Of a DNA stretch of 40,167 bases, positions 21,661-31,050 are shown one piece after another. Positions within the stretch are counted from its first letter, which is position 1, and every line of letters starts with the position of its first letter. Both the position numbers and the translations under genes were made by a program. Under the pieces are notes generated by a model. The model was not told the origin of the DNA. It ran no database searches and worked only from the letters and a program-made list of their open reading frames with translations. The DNA is from Chara braunii (taxonomy: Eukaryota > Streptophyta > Charophyceae > Charales > Characeae): the NCBI GenBank assembly GCA_003427395.1, contig BFEA01000228.1:1636971-1677137 (forward strand), read 5' to 3'.

Positions 21661-21956
21661 TGGGCGATGCCCATGTCATAAGTGGGCGAGCACGTTTTGA
21701 CACCGCCATCTTTGGCGATTTTTAATTCTTATTTGGCTCAACAAAATGACTTGAAAATTTACAAGCATGTAACTCACGTCATAGAGAAAAAAAAAAAAAA
21801 AATCAGAAAAAACTAATTATTTTTAGACCTCGAAATAATTTTTGGCGGGGGCCGAATGCCGTCGGGTTCGGACCCCGTACGGACCCCGAACACCCGTATG
21901 TACGGAGGTCTGCCTGGGGACCTCCGTACGTACGGGTTGGTGACCCTTCCTGTAGG

Positions 21957-22451
21957 AAAATAAGTTTTTCATTCCAATTTTAATTATATTATGAGAATAA
22001 ACTAAAATTTTGGATGAGTTCATCAAATACTTTAATTAGACTTTCGTTACAGCACAACAATGTTTTTATTTATTTTTTCATTATTATTTTGTTTTTTACA
22101 ATAACTAAAACCACTACTACCCTCAAATCTATTTTAACGAAATAATGGTGAAGTTTTTTTGGTCCTCCATTATCGAACCTTTGTTTTCAACCGTCTCATT
22201 AAAACAATATATTTTCTCACCCGTATGATCGATACTACAAAACAACATTATCCCCCCCTTAAAATATATACGAACGAAAAGGAAAGTTGCACGAGCGAAC
22301 ATCGCAAATTTTTTATTGAGAAAGATAAGAATGGCGAAAATTTAAATATCTTATATGAACTTGTCGTTTTCAGTATAGCGTGAAAAATGTTGAGCCTCAC
22401 TGTCAACAGTAAGATTCAAAATTAAAGAAAACAAAACAAAGCGACTGCCCA
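21957..22451. other. AT-rich sequence, no gene seen
   Basis: Host sequence to the right of family 2 copy B. It shares CATTCCA words with 2400-2680 and 15350-15370 but no alignable gene. The ORF 22159-22383 has no recognised motif. Confidence 0.4.
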
Positions 22452-22676
22452 ACTTTCACCTTGAAAGTGGCCAGATACATTCGACTGAATCTGTAGAGTA
22501 TTAGTGTGAGAACGACCTTGCCTGCGATCTTCCTGACATTATGGAAGTACCGGTAGAAAACAAAACAGGATTACAACACCGATTTTGCCTTGATAGTGAA
22601 CATATACATTATGCACTGTAATACTGTGAGTGTAACCTATGCTACACCATCCTCAACGTCATGGAAGTACTGCAAA
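22452..22676. repeat. Degenerate ~125-bp tandem duplication
   Basis: Two diverged copies share, in order, CTTGAWAGTG, ATACATT, CTGTARTACTGTGAGTG-like words and TCATGGAAGTAC (about 22540 and 22660). Noncoding. Confidence 0.5.
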
Positions 22677-23574
22677 TCCTCCCCCCCCGCGCCCCTTTCG
22701 ATGAGCAGGCCCATAGGGTACCAATCTTTTCTTTTTCTCTTATTTTCAGAAGCTGGGGGCTGACCCTGCATCGAACCCCCGAAAAGTGCGGTATAAAACC
22801 ATACCACACGTCATTTTCCCAAATGGGACCACAACTTGGAAAGGTGGTCTAATAGGGAGACAAAACGACCAAACAGAAAAGTCAAACTCAAGCCCACCCT
22901 TTGATGTTAAAACCCCTTTCAAACCCTACCCCATATGTGCCCCCTACAAGGCATTCTACGGATGTCACATCCGAATATAACGCCCGTTGGTTCTATTCGA
23001 AGGGGCCTTATTATTTAGGGTGAGAACTGTAGGGCGCCCGATTTTGAGCCTCGGTTCGTCCAGTACTGGCCAACAGTGAAACAAAAAATTGGCGAGTGTA
23101 TTTTTCCACCTTCGAGCTGAAGATGCACTTGCCATTTTTTTTTTTAAACACAATTGAAAAGTGGTTACATCGGGGCCCTTTATCTGCCGTGCAAGTTTTT
23201 CTTAGTTTTTCAAGGCAAAAAAACACGACGTGCGCAGGGGTTGATGGATGTTTGGGACATCGACCAGACCAGAGGATAGAGTAGACGGGCCACGGAGCCG
23301 TCCTCCCGCTGTCCTCCTGGTGGCCTCTGCTCAGCCATCTGCCTGTGGACTGTCCTCGCTCATCGTCCATCTCTTTTCCCGTCTTCGTCTGTCGGCAACG
23401 CATGTCTTAGCCTTCCCTACCATCTTCTCTCTTTGCACACTAGACGTGCTTGCGTACATCCCCTCCCCTCCCCTCCCCTCCCCTCCTCACTCCCTCCTCC
23501 CGCTTGTTTGCGATCCCCTCCTCCCTCTGTCGTTCTCATCCTGTCCTGTTTTGCCAATCTAACGGCTCTCTGCG
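22677..23574 (+). promoter_or_regulatory. Upstream region of NOC2 with (CCCCT)n pyrimidine patch
   Basis: No convincing ORF. A CCCCT microsatellite (about 23459-23486) inside a longer C/T-rich tract (23430-23545) ends about 30 bp before the NOC2 start codon. Pyrimidine patches close to the start site are common in plant core promoters and in ribosome-biogenesis genes, so transcription probably starts here (inference). A TATAAAA word at 22792 is about 780 bp upstream and probably too far away. No start site can be fixed from sequence alone. Confidence 0.4.
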
Positions 23575-26500
23575 ATGGGGAAACCATCGAAAAGGACGAA
23601 AAAGTTTGCCAAGAAGCATTTGGAAGGAGAGATTGCAAAGCGGAAAAGGCGTCAGGTTATTAAAGCTCATAGGGCGAAGAGGCTGCGACCGATTTCTGGC
23701 GATGGCGGCGCAAAGCCGGCGGGGACGACGGAGGGAGTAGCAGGCGGCGGTGATGAGAAGAAGCTAGCCGCTCTGGGTGTCGATTTCCAACAAAGTGGGG
23801 GAAAGAAAAAGCTCGCGGATCTGACGGCGGATGAGCTATTCGGCGGTGAATTTGATGAAGAAGAGGGAGCTTTTGGCGATGGCGGAGGCTGTTCGTCGTC
23901 TTCAGAGAGCGAGAGTGAAGTCAGTGACGATGTCGACGCTATGGAGGATGGAGAGGAAGAGGAGGGAGAGGAAGAGGAGGGAGAGGGGGAGGAGGGGAAG
24001 AAACAAACGGCGGATGATCGCCCTCGAGGCAGTGATGAGTCGTCGTCATCTGATGCAGACGAAGGCGAGGAGAAGGTCGGGGGATCGACCACTGTCCGCG
24101 GTCAGATTAAGAAGATGAAATCAGAGATCCAACGGCACAAAGAGGAGCTAGATGTTTTGAAGAAGAAGGATCCTGAGTTCTACAAGTTCCTTCAGGAACA
24201 CGACAAGGAGCTTCTCCAATTCGGTGAAGATGAAGCTGACGATGGCGACGTCCAGGTATCAGACGACGACGACGACGACGAAGAAGAAGAAGAGGGAGAT
24301 GGTGGGAGAGAGGTAAGAGGTGGAAAGGAGGAGAAAGAAGAGAAGGAAAGAGGGGACTTGGATAAGAAGAAGAAGAAGAAGAAGAAGAAAAAGAAGAAAA
24401 AGGGTGAAGAGGAGGGGGAAGAGGAAGGGGAAGAGGAAGAAGAGGGCAAGACGACGACGACTGTGGATGGGAGGAAAGTTTTGACATCGGCGATGGTGGA
24501 TTCGATGTGCGAGCGGTGTAAGAAGGACGCATCCGTCGGATCCACGAAACAGATCCTTCGGTTCTACGGCATCGCTTGTCATTTGGGAGATGCCAAAGAT
24601 CTGGAGAAGGATGGGGATAAGGTTTCGCGGCAATTCACCATTGCCGGCAGCCACGTGTTCAATAAGATCATGCTGTTTGTGTTGAGAGAGATGGACGGCG
24701 TGCTCAGAAGGATAGGCGAGGGGAAGGAGGAGGAAGACGACGACGATGAAGAAGGTGGCGGCGATGGCGGCGGCGGCGGCGGAAAGGGGAAAAAGAAGGA
24801 GAGGAAGAACAAGCAGAAGAAGAAAAAGCAAACTGATGTTACGGCAGCACTTACTAGAGCTGCCGACCTTCCTAATTGGGACAAAATCGTGAAATTGGTG
24901 AAGTCCTTTTTGGGCAACTCGGCCCATCTTCTGGAGGAACTGACAGATGCGGACATGATAGGGTACATGCTGAGGAGGCTGAAATCATCCATCTTCTTCT
25001 TAGGACCATTCGACAAGATCGCGAAGAAGTATATGAAGAATGCCCTCCATTTCTGGGGTACAGGGGAGGCTGCTCTCCCATTTCTTTCCATCGTCTTCGT
25101 CAGGGAGATGTGTCTTCAATTAGGTCAAGAATACCTGGATATGGCGCTGAAGGGAACGTACAAGACGTATGCATCGGTAGCCAAGTTTTTGACGAAATCC
25201 TCTCTCCCTCGCTTGCAGTTCATGACCACGTGTCTCTGCGAGATCTACGGTCTGGATCTTGCCTTGTCTTATACGTATGCCTTCGTGTACATTCGCCAGC
25301 TGGCTATGGCGTTGCGCAAAGCGCTGACGATGAAGACGAAGGAAGGGTTCCGTGCGGTTTATTGCTGGCAATTCGTAAGTTGTATGCGGTTATGGGTGAG
25401 AGTGCTATGCTGCAACAAGGACAAGGAGGAGCTGAGGCCTCTCGCGTACCCTCTTACCCAGATCATCCTTGGCACGGCTAGATTAGTCCCGACCGCACGA
25501 TTCATCCCGCTGCGCACTCACTGCATACGGATGCTGAACGACCTCAGTGCCGCCTTGGACATATATATCCCAGTCTCTTCCCTGCTCGTCGAGATTCTGC
25601 AGTTCAAGGAGCTGCGCCTCCCGCCTTCTGCCGGCGCAGGGAGGTCTGTCGACTTTTCGTTAACCCTAAAGGTGCCCAAAGCGACGTTGAAGACGAGGGC
25701 CTTTCAGGACGATTGCGTGGGCGCCGTCGTGGAACTTATGTCGGCCCACCTCTCTCAATGGGCGTGCCACGTGGCGTTCCCTGAGCTCTCCTTGTTAGCA
25801 GCGGTGCATCTGCGACGATTCGTCAAAGACACTCCAGTGGATAGGTTTCGTAAGCAGATCAAAGGATTAGTCGACAAGATTGAGGAGAATGCGGAGTTAG
25901 TGACGAGGAAGAGAGAGGGAGTGAGCTTCAGCCCTAAGGATTCCGCCGCCGTGGCTTCTTTCCTACGATCAGAGCGGGAGGGTCGATCGTCGCCGTTCGT
26001 TAGATACGCAGATACGGTGCAGAAGCGCGCCGTCGAGTTGAGGAATCAACGGCACACCTCTCATGCCCTCGTCGGGGATGATGACAATCCAGCAACGGCT
26101 AGAGATGATGATGATGATGACAGTGATGGCGGCGGCGGTGAAGGAGGTCGGCGTGAATATGGGAATGGTGGCGTTGGCGGCGCGAATGGATCTGGGGAGT
26201 TTGGGCAGGGGATCGATCTCATGGAAGATGATGCGGAAGGGGATGGGGGTGAAAGAGTGTTTGGTGGGCAATGGATGCCGTCGAAGGAGGAAACCGAGGT
26301 GAAGAGGAAGAAGAAGCGTCTAGAAGAGGAGAAAGAGAAGAAAAAGCGGCAGCTGAAGAATCACGACAAGAAGAAGGCGGCGGCTAAGGGTGCGGGTGAT
26401 GAGCGATCATCAGCAGAGGAGGAGGAGGAGGAGGAGGAAGATGTAGTGGAAGATCTTGTCATGTCATCCGACGTCGACGATGCTGACGACGATGATGGGG

Positions 26501-26853
26501 ATGACGAGTCTGATCGGGATGACATGGAGGAGGATGGGCAGGAAGGTGAAGGCGGTAGAAGGGGAGCAAGGGGAGGAGGAGGAGGAGGAGGACGAGGAGG
26601 AGGGAGGGGAAGATATGGTCCAGGGAGAGGGAGAGGTGGGGGGGGGAGAAGTAATGGCCCAGGGAGAGGGAGAGGAGGAAGGGGGCGATTTGGCAGAGGC
26701 GGGGGGCGAGATGGAGGTAGGTTTTCCGCCGGCGGCGGCGGTCGCGGACGAGGAAGGGATAACGCCGCCGGTAGGAGGAGCAGTAGTAGATCAGAATGGG
26801 CCTCAGAATTCAAGAAACATAAGGGTAAAAATGACCCTAGAGCAGGGTATTGA
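23575..26853 (+). CDS. NOC2: Nucleolar complex protein 2 (NOC2 / Rebelote family)
   Basis: Pre-60S ribosome assembly factor of the nucleolus and nucleoplasm; in yeast Noc2 pairs with Noc1 and then Noc3 during maturation and intranuclear transport of large-subunit precursors (family knowledge). 1092 aa, one uninterrupted exon. Residues 1-40: basic start KKFAKKHLEGEIAKRKRR. About 75-90: LADLTADELFGGEF. 160-215: helical segment with KKKDPEFYKFLQEHDKELLQF. About 215-300: Asp/Glu runs and a 14-Lys run. About 309-823: conserved Noc2 helical-repeat domain (GSTKQILRFYGIACHLGD, FNKIMLFVLREMDG, YASVAKFLTKSSLPRLQFM, FPELSLLAAVHLRRF). 830-995: acidic/basic low complexity. About 996-1063: Gly/Arg-rich RGG tail. 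Typical family members are about 650-780 aa; the excess is low complexity. The ATG is the first in frame after the pyrimidine patch and matches the conserved N-terminus. Confidence 0.97.
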   Translation: MGKPSKRTKKFAKKHLEGEIAKRKRRQVIKAHRAKRLRPISGDGGAKPAGTTEGVAGGGDEKKLAALGVDFQQSGGKKKLADLTADELFGGEFDEEEGAFGDGGGCSSSSESESEVSDDVDAMEDGEEEEGEEEEGEGEEGKKQTADDRPRGSDESSSSDADEGEEKVGGSTTVRGQIKKMKSEIQRHKEELDVLKKKDPEFYKFLQEHDKELLQFGEDEADDGDVQVSDDDDDDEEEEEGDGGREVRGGKEEKEEKERGDLDKKKKKKKKKKKKKGEEEGEEEGEEEEEGKTTTTVDGRKVLTSAMVDSMCERCKKDASVGSTKQILRFYGIACHLGDAKDLEKDGDKVSRQFTIAGSHVFNKIMLFVLREMDGVLRRIGEGKEEEDDDDEEGGGDGGGGGGKGKKKERKNKQKKKKQTDVTAALTRAADLPNWDKIVKLVKSFLGNSAHLLEELTDADMIGYMLRRLKSSIFFLGPFDKIAKKYMKNALHFWGTGEAALPFLSIVFVREMCLQLGQEYLDMALKGTYKTYASVAKFLTKSSLPRLQFMTTCLCEIYGLDLALSYTYAFVYIRQLAMALRKALTMKTKEGFRAVYCWQFVSCMRLWVRVLCCNKDKEELRPLAYPLTQIILGTARLVPTARFIPLRTHCIRMLNDLSAALDIYIPVSSLLVEILQFKELRLPPSAGAGRSVDFSLTLKVPKATLKTRAFQDDCVGAVVELMSAHLSQWACHVAFPELSLLAAVHLRRFVKDTPVDRFRKQIKGLVDKIEENAELVTRKREGVSFSPKDSAAVASFLRSEREGRSSPFVRYADTVQKRAVELRNQRHTSHALVGDDDNPATARDDDDDDSDGGGGEGGRREYGNGGVGGANGSGEFGQGIDLMEDDAEGDGGERVFGGQWMPSKEETEVKRKKKRLEEEKEKKKRQLKNHDKKKAAAKGAGDERSSAEEEEEEEEDVVEDLVMSSDVDDADDDDGDDESDRDDMEEDGQEGEGGRRGARGGGGGGGRGGGRGRYGPGRGRGGGGRSNGPGRGRGGRGRFGRGGGRDGGRFSAGGGGRGRGRDNAAGRRSSSRSEWASEFKKHKGKNDPRAGY

Positions 26854-26937
26854 TTTGACTTTGACTTTGTCGTGTTTTGGTCAACGTGTTTGCTGCCATT
26901 GCAAGAACGCCTACATTGTCAATGTGCGTGCCTGCGA

Positions 26938-26952
26938 GCGAGCGAGAGCGAG

Positions 26953-27008
<56 letters not shown>
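26938..27008. repeat. (GA)n microsatellite
   Basis: About 70 bp of GA dinucleotides (with a GCGA start), beginning 85 bp after the NOC2 stop, so probably in its 3' UTR or just beyond. No canonical AATAAA is seen between. Confidence 0.95.
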
Positions 27009-27011
<3 letters not shown>

Positions 27012-27313
27012 CGACTACTCTTTTAGATGTGCAGTATTAGCCGTCGTTAACAGACAGGTTAGCCGGTTTCGGCTGTCCCACGATATATTATATAGTCGTT
27101 ATGAGATATATAGTGAGGCATAGATGGAGAGGGGGCGTCGCTGCTTCGGTATTTGCGTCAGTACAAAGTGAATTGCTGACGTGGCCAGTTTTGTCCTTTT
27201 GCTGCTGTGCGGGAACGAGATCGATACAGAATTTAATTGGATCTGAATTTGTCTGCGAATTCCCGTCTCTGCAGTCCCCATTTGGCCTTACCGCTACCCA
27301 CCTACAATCTCTA

Positions 27314-27314
<1 letters not shown>

Positions 27315-27351
<37 letters not shown>

Positions 27352-27452
27352 TGTGTCCTTGTTGGGTGGCCGAAGGTCATTTCCTCTCCTTGCTTGCTTT
27401 TTCATCTGTGCCAGAATGTCTGTCACAACAGAAGGTCGACAGAAGAATTACA

Positions 27453-27528
<76 letters not shown>

Positions 27529-27574
27529 TGGCCCCTCCTCGTTGGGTGGCCGAAGTGCATTTCCTCTCCTTGCT
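27315..27574. repeat. Two (CT)n tracts each followed by the same flank
   Basis: CT runs at 27315-27348 and 27456-27524 are each followed by a shared block containing GTTGGGTGGCCGAAG and CATTTCCTCTCCTTGCT. This is a tandem duplication of microsatellite plus flank, with a unit of about 175 bp. The Ser/Leu-rich ORFs here are artefacts of the CT repeat. Confidence 0.85.
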
Positions 27575-27720
27575 CCGTCATCTATGCCAGAATGACATTC
27601 TAGAAGGGTATACGCGCAAGCCAGAACTTTCCGGTGTTTATCTAAGCTCCGTCATCTATGCCAGAATGACATTCTAGAAGGGCATACGCGCAAACCAGAA
27701 CTTTCCGGTGTTTATCTGAC
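27573..27720. repeat. 74-bp tandem duplication
   Basis: Units 27573-27646 and 27647-27720 both start CTCCGTCATCTATGCCAGAA and contain GACATTCTAGAAGGG and ACTTTCCGGTGTTTATCT. Only about five differences, so the duplication is fairly recent. Confidence 0.95.
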
Positions 27721-27761
27721 CTCGGTCCTCCGGTACTGGCAGATAAAGTCCGGATATTCTG

Positions 27762-27861
27762 AACTTCTGAGGTCTCCTGTCCTGATCAGGACTTAATGAA
27801 AGTGTGTTCTCAACTTCTGAGTTCTCCTGTTCTGATGAGGACTTAATGAAACTGTGGACGA
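27762..27861. repeat. 50-bp tandem duplication
   Basis: Units beginning at 27762 and 27812 share AACTTCTGAG, TCTCCTGT and GGACTTAATGAAA, with a few substitutions. Confidence 0.85.
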
Positions 27862-28612
27862 CAGATCCGCACGTGTTCTTCCAACACAACCCTGCCTGTG
27901 CGCTTCATTTCTCTGAGAGCTACTGCAACTCCGTCGCTGTTCTATGGCCTATTTCATTTGACTGTCTGCGTTTTATTGCTTATGAGGAACTTGGTCGTCC
28001 TGCCTATCTGTTTGAGTGCTGCTGTGTACTGTTAGACTTGATTGTTCGGTGCTGTGCGGTGTGGTGGCGGCTATCAATTTGAGTGCTGCGACGTGCTGTA
28101 CTGTATTTAGTAGCCAATTTTGCAGTTCTGTCTCTTTTCAACCATTGCAGTGGTGTTTGATGCTCTACTCCTTGAGATCCTTGCCCAACCGATACACTGT
28201 TTTTCTCAAAGACCTAAGTTTGTATTTAGTTGATAAGGTAAGACCACATGAAGACCACAATAAGTGTATAATACGACTCAGGCCCGCCAGGGGAGCCGCA
28301 AAGGAGTAGTAGTTGAAAGTGCAACGGGTTTCTGCATTGTAAAATGCAAGTATATCTGCGTGGTCCATCGGGATCATAATTCTTATTGGCACAACCATTG
28401 CAGTGTTGTTTGATGCTCTACTCCAGATAACATCCACTTGATTGCAAAAGTAGAGCACATTGAAGCCACAATTGCACTGTTCTGGTGGGCTCTCCTTTGG
28501 CCCCAGACTTTGCCCGATGCTTCACTCAGATGCCATTGACTTGCTTTGATCTCTCCTTTCCCGCCCCCCTTCGCCAAATCTCCTCCCATCTTCTGGCATT
28601 TTCCCTTTCAGA
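27862..28612. other. No gene recognised; diverged direct repeat
   Basis: CAACCATTGCAGT followed by GTTTGATGCTCTACTCC occurs at 28138-28170 and again at 28392-28424. Downstream of each is a similar GAAGACCACAAT / GAAGCCACAATT word (28250, 28460), so a unit of about 250 bp may be duplicated with internal deletions. Short ORFs in this stretch show no known domain. Confidence 0.5.
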
Positions 28613-28979
28613 NNNNNNNNNNNNNNNNNNNNNNNNNNNNNNNNNNNNNNNNNNNNNNNNNNNNNNNNNNNNNNNNNNNNNNNNNNNNNNNNNNNNNNNN
28701 NNNNNNNNNNNNNNNNNNNNNNNNNNNNNNNNNNNNNNNNNNNNNNNNNNNNNNNNNNNNNNNNNNNNNNNNNNNNNNNNNNNNNNNNNNNNNNNNNNNN
28801 NNNNNNNNNNNNNNNNNNNNNNNNNNNNNNNNNNNNNNNNNNNNNNNNNNNNNNNNNNNNNNNNNNNNNNNNNNNNNNNNNNNNNNNNNNNNNNNNNNNN
28901 NNNNNNNNNNNNNNNNNNNNNNNNNNNNNNNNNNNNNNNNNNNNNNNNNNNNNNNNNNNNNNNNNNNNNNNNNNNNNNN
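28613..28979. other. Assembly gap (run of N)
   Basis: 367 unknown bases. ORFs spanning it are meaningless. The minisatellite directly to its right suggests that the gap is an unresolved tandem array. Confidence 0.99.
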
Positions 28980-28980
28980 G

Positions 28981-29119
28981 GTCCTTTCCCCAATTTCCCC
29001 CAATCTTTTACTGAGGTCCTTTCCCCAATTTCCCCCGATCTTTTACTGAGGTCCTTTCCCCAATTTCCCCCGATCTTTTACTGAGGTCCTTTCCCCAATT
29101 TCCCCCAATCTTTTACTGT
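28981..29119. repeat. 35-bp minisatellite, four copies
   Basis: Unit starts GTCCTTTCCCCAATTTCCCC at 28981, 29016, 29051 and 29086; copies differ at one C/T or A/G site. It abuts the gap, so the true copy number is probably higher. Confidence 0.95.
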
Positions 29120-29639
29120 TCTTCCCCATCATTCACCGTCTTCCTGCCAACTTTCGTCCCATCTTCCGTGGTCTTTCGCTCTGGCTTCCCTGGCTTTTCC
29201 CCGTCGGACTCCAGGCAGACCGCAGCCTCAGGGAGTCTACAGCCTGGAAGTGTGCCTGCTGTTTGCAGCCTGTCCTCCTGAGCACGCCCCGTCCTCCCTG
29301 CCCAGAAAGTGCCAAAAAAAGAAAGAGAGAACCAGATTTGGGCAGGTGGGCGCGGAGACGCCCACCAGCTGTCTGAAACCAGAAAAAAGAACTGGGAAAC
29401 TGTCTGAAGAATAGACTTGACCAGGCACTCCAGGGGAAGTGTTCCCGGTTGCCTGGGCGCGTGTGGCCTGGATTGGCCTGGTGTATATATATTGTCGCAT
29501 ACTCGTCAACTAAAAGAGCGCACTTTGCGAAACAAAACAACAAAAATATATGAGGCAAACATGAAGAGCACATGGAAACCATTCTTTGGGTAATTTCTTC
29601 TTTAGCTCCCCCTTAAATGTGTCTCTCATGTGCAAGGCT

Positions 29640-30150
29640 TGCCACGGTGATGAAGTTTGAGCGCAAGGTGTCTGCATCCCCGTGTGTCCAAACGACCCAC
29701 TTGTACGCTGTGAAGAAGAGGCAGAGCAAAGGGGGTGGGGATAAGCAGAGAGAAAACATAGAGAGAGAAAGTAAAGGAAGACAAAGGGAAAGCAAAGGAA
29801 AAAGACTGGGAATAAGGGGAAAGGAGTCTGGACTAGAGATGCAAGGATGGGAAAAGTTAAAAAGAAGGCTCAAGAATTGTTGTCCTTGAGGATAGAGAGG
29901 ACACACATCGTAAGGATGAGACCAACGAGGACATGGAAGACCTAGCTGAGCGTATTCTGAGTACACTGATTGCCACAACGGCTGGCACTGAGCATGCCCA
30001 CCAAACACTCCCGACAAATGGCATGTGGATTGCAGGTCGACAGGAAGGGAAAACGGGCACCTCAAAAGACCATGCATTCAGTATTAACACCCATGAAAAA
30101 AAAAAAAAAAACCCACCCATGACCGCAAAATGAAGATAATAGTGCTCGGA
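29640..30150 (-). pseudogene. Inverted, broken copy of the Cys-rich RING-like gene
   Basis: The minus strand encodes CNPHAICRECLVGML, matching CAKHAICQECFVGML of the plus arm, but a stop follows CMVF, and the donor seen in the plus copy (AAAG|GTATGT) is altered. The 3' splice-site-like CTTCTTCACAG (complement of 29708-29718) and the downstream block with ACACGGGG are kept. A poly(A) insertion (about 30087-30118) also interrupts it. Confidence 0.55.
30087..30118. mobile_element. Poly(A)-only insertion with short direct repeats
   Basis: CACCCATG, then 16 A and CC, then CACCCATG. The opposite arm of the inverted duplication has one uninterrupted CCCATGACCGC at the matching site, so this is an insertion with a duplicated target, apparently little more than a tail. 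Confidence 0.7.
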
Positions 30151-30355
30151 CGTGAAGGGTACCTCCAGTCAGGAGCGGAGGCACAGTCCTCTGCACACGC
30201 GGATGCAGAAACTATGTCATTTAAATGATTGTATCATTTGTATGCATGTATATACAATACATACGCCATAGCACTGCAGGGGGCGTGTGTTTAAAAAAAA
30301 AAAAAAAAAAAGCGATGACTGAGGTTACTGTTTCTAACATAATGATGTTGTTTTC

Positions 30356-31032
30356 TTGCCAGACCAAACCGTCCGCAATCTTTTTTATGCCGAAGATAAT
30401 TCCTCTACCCTCGTGCTGCAGCAGGACAGTGTACCACCACTATGCAGCCTTCTCCTTTGCACAAGTACAAGTGTTGTTGCACTCGGCTGTAGCCGCCATT
30501 GTCTCTGTTGCAATTGCGACAATGGCATGGTTTCTGCATCCATGTGTGTTGAGGATTGCCCCTCTGTTCCTGACTGCAGGTATCCTTCACATCCGGACAT
30601 TGTATCTCCATTTTGCGGTCATGGGCGTTATACTGAATGCATGGTCTTTTGCGGTGCCCGTTTTCCTTTCAGGTTGGCTTGCGCTAAACATGCCATTTGT
30701 CAGGAGTGTTTTGTGGGCATGCTCAATGCCAACCGTCGTGGCAATTGTTGTACGGAGAATTCTCACTCAGCTAGATCTTCCATGTCTTCATTCGTTTCAT
30801 CCTCTTACAAAAAGGTATGTCTTCTCTGTCATCAAGGACAGACTAATTTTATAGCGCCTTCTTATCCTTTCCTTCCCTCAATTTCCGTCTTCCTTTACTT
30901 TTTCTTGTCTCAATCTTTTCTCTATATTCCCTTCCCCTTTTCTCTGTCTCTTTCTCACAGCGCAAAAGTGGGCCGTTATGGCACACGGGGTGCAGGCAGC
31001 TCGCACTCAACTTCATGAACGTGGCGAGCTTT
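30356..31032 (+). pseudogene. Possible exon pair of a Cys-rich RING-like gene
   Basis: An open frame from 30356 runs to 30814, where AAAG|GTATGT is a strong 5' splice site. The intron would be 30815-30960, T/C-rich with a TTTCTCACAG acceptor. Exon 2 from 30961 stays open and meets another donor-like GTACGT at 31033. The encoded part has two Cys clusters: CSRHCLCCNC (~30490) and CMVFCGARFPF...LACAKHAICQECFVGML...CC (~30635-30750), which resembles a RING finger core (C-x2-H-x2-C-x2-C), though the first pair is CxxxC. No intact start or end can be fixed. It could be a captured gene fragment in a foldback element. Function would be ubiquitin ligase only if it is a true RING, which is uncertain. 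Confidence 0.4.
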
Positions 31033-31050
31033 GTACGTGAGAGGCATAGT

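Larger units (their letters stand above)
15926..21681 (-). mobile_element. Full-length, decayed Penelope-like element with N-terminal GIY-YIG
   Basis: A 5.76-kb unit with 587-bp direct repeats (pseudo-LTRs) at both ends and, on the minus strand, zinc knuckle, coiled coils, GIY-YIG endonuclease, CxC motif and reverse transcriptase. Endonuclease before RT, joined by a CxC linker, is the hallmark of the N-terminal-EN Penelope-like clade (Naiad/Chlamys; established knowledge). There is no room for a CCHH finger between the IVY and YIG motifs, as in the green-lineage Chlamys group. The leader between the right pseudo-LTR and the first ATG (20824-21073) has no ORF of note. RT catalytic residues survive, but eleven in-frame stops and a frameshift prevent expression. 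It is flanked by a 12-bp duplication and sits inside a family 2 element. Confidence 0.88.
15429..21946. mobile_element. Family 2 TIR element, copy B, split by a Penelope-like element
   Basis: The left piece (15429-15925) aligns with the first two thirds of copy A (GGTAACCGGCGTTCG, GGGACCCCTT, TTCGGCC, the A-run, TTATGGAGAAA, TGCCATCTTTGGCGATT). The right piece (21682-21946) aligns with the last third (GCACGTTTTGACACC, TTTTTGGCGGGGGCC, ending GGTGACCC). Together they make about 760 bp, matching copy A's 749 bp. It is flanked by the perfect 10-bp duplication TTCCTGTAGG. Copy A therefore serves as the uninterrupted reference for the inner insertion. Confidence 0.85.

Noticed and set aside
22792-22798. 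TATAAAA as the NOC2 TATA box
   Set aside because: About 780 bp from the start codon with a much closer pyrimidine patch; no support for such a long leader.
23667-24927. Long minus-strand ORFs opposite NOC2 (up to 222 codons), rich in Ser, Leu, Phe and Pro
   Set aside because: They are complements of the Asp/Glu/Lys trinucleotide runs and Gly/Arg tail of NOC2 and have no domain.
27101-27677. Plus-strand ORFs with Ser-Leu repeats
   Set aside because: Translation of (CT)n microsatellites; overlapping frames give the same pattern.
28485-29084. ORFs of 131-199 codons across the N run
   Set aside because: Most of the sequence is unknown bases; nothing can be claimed.
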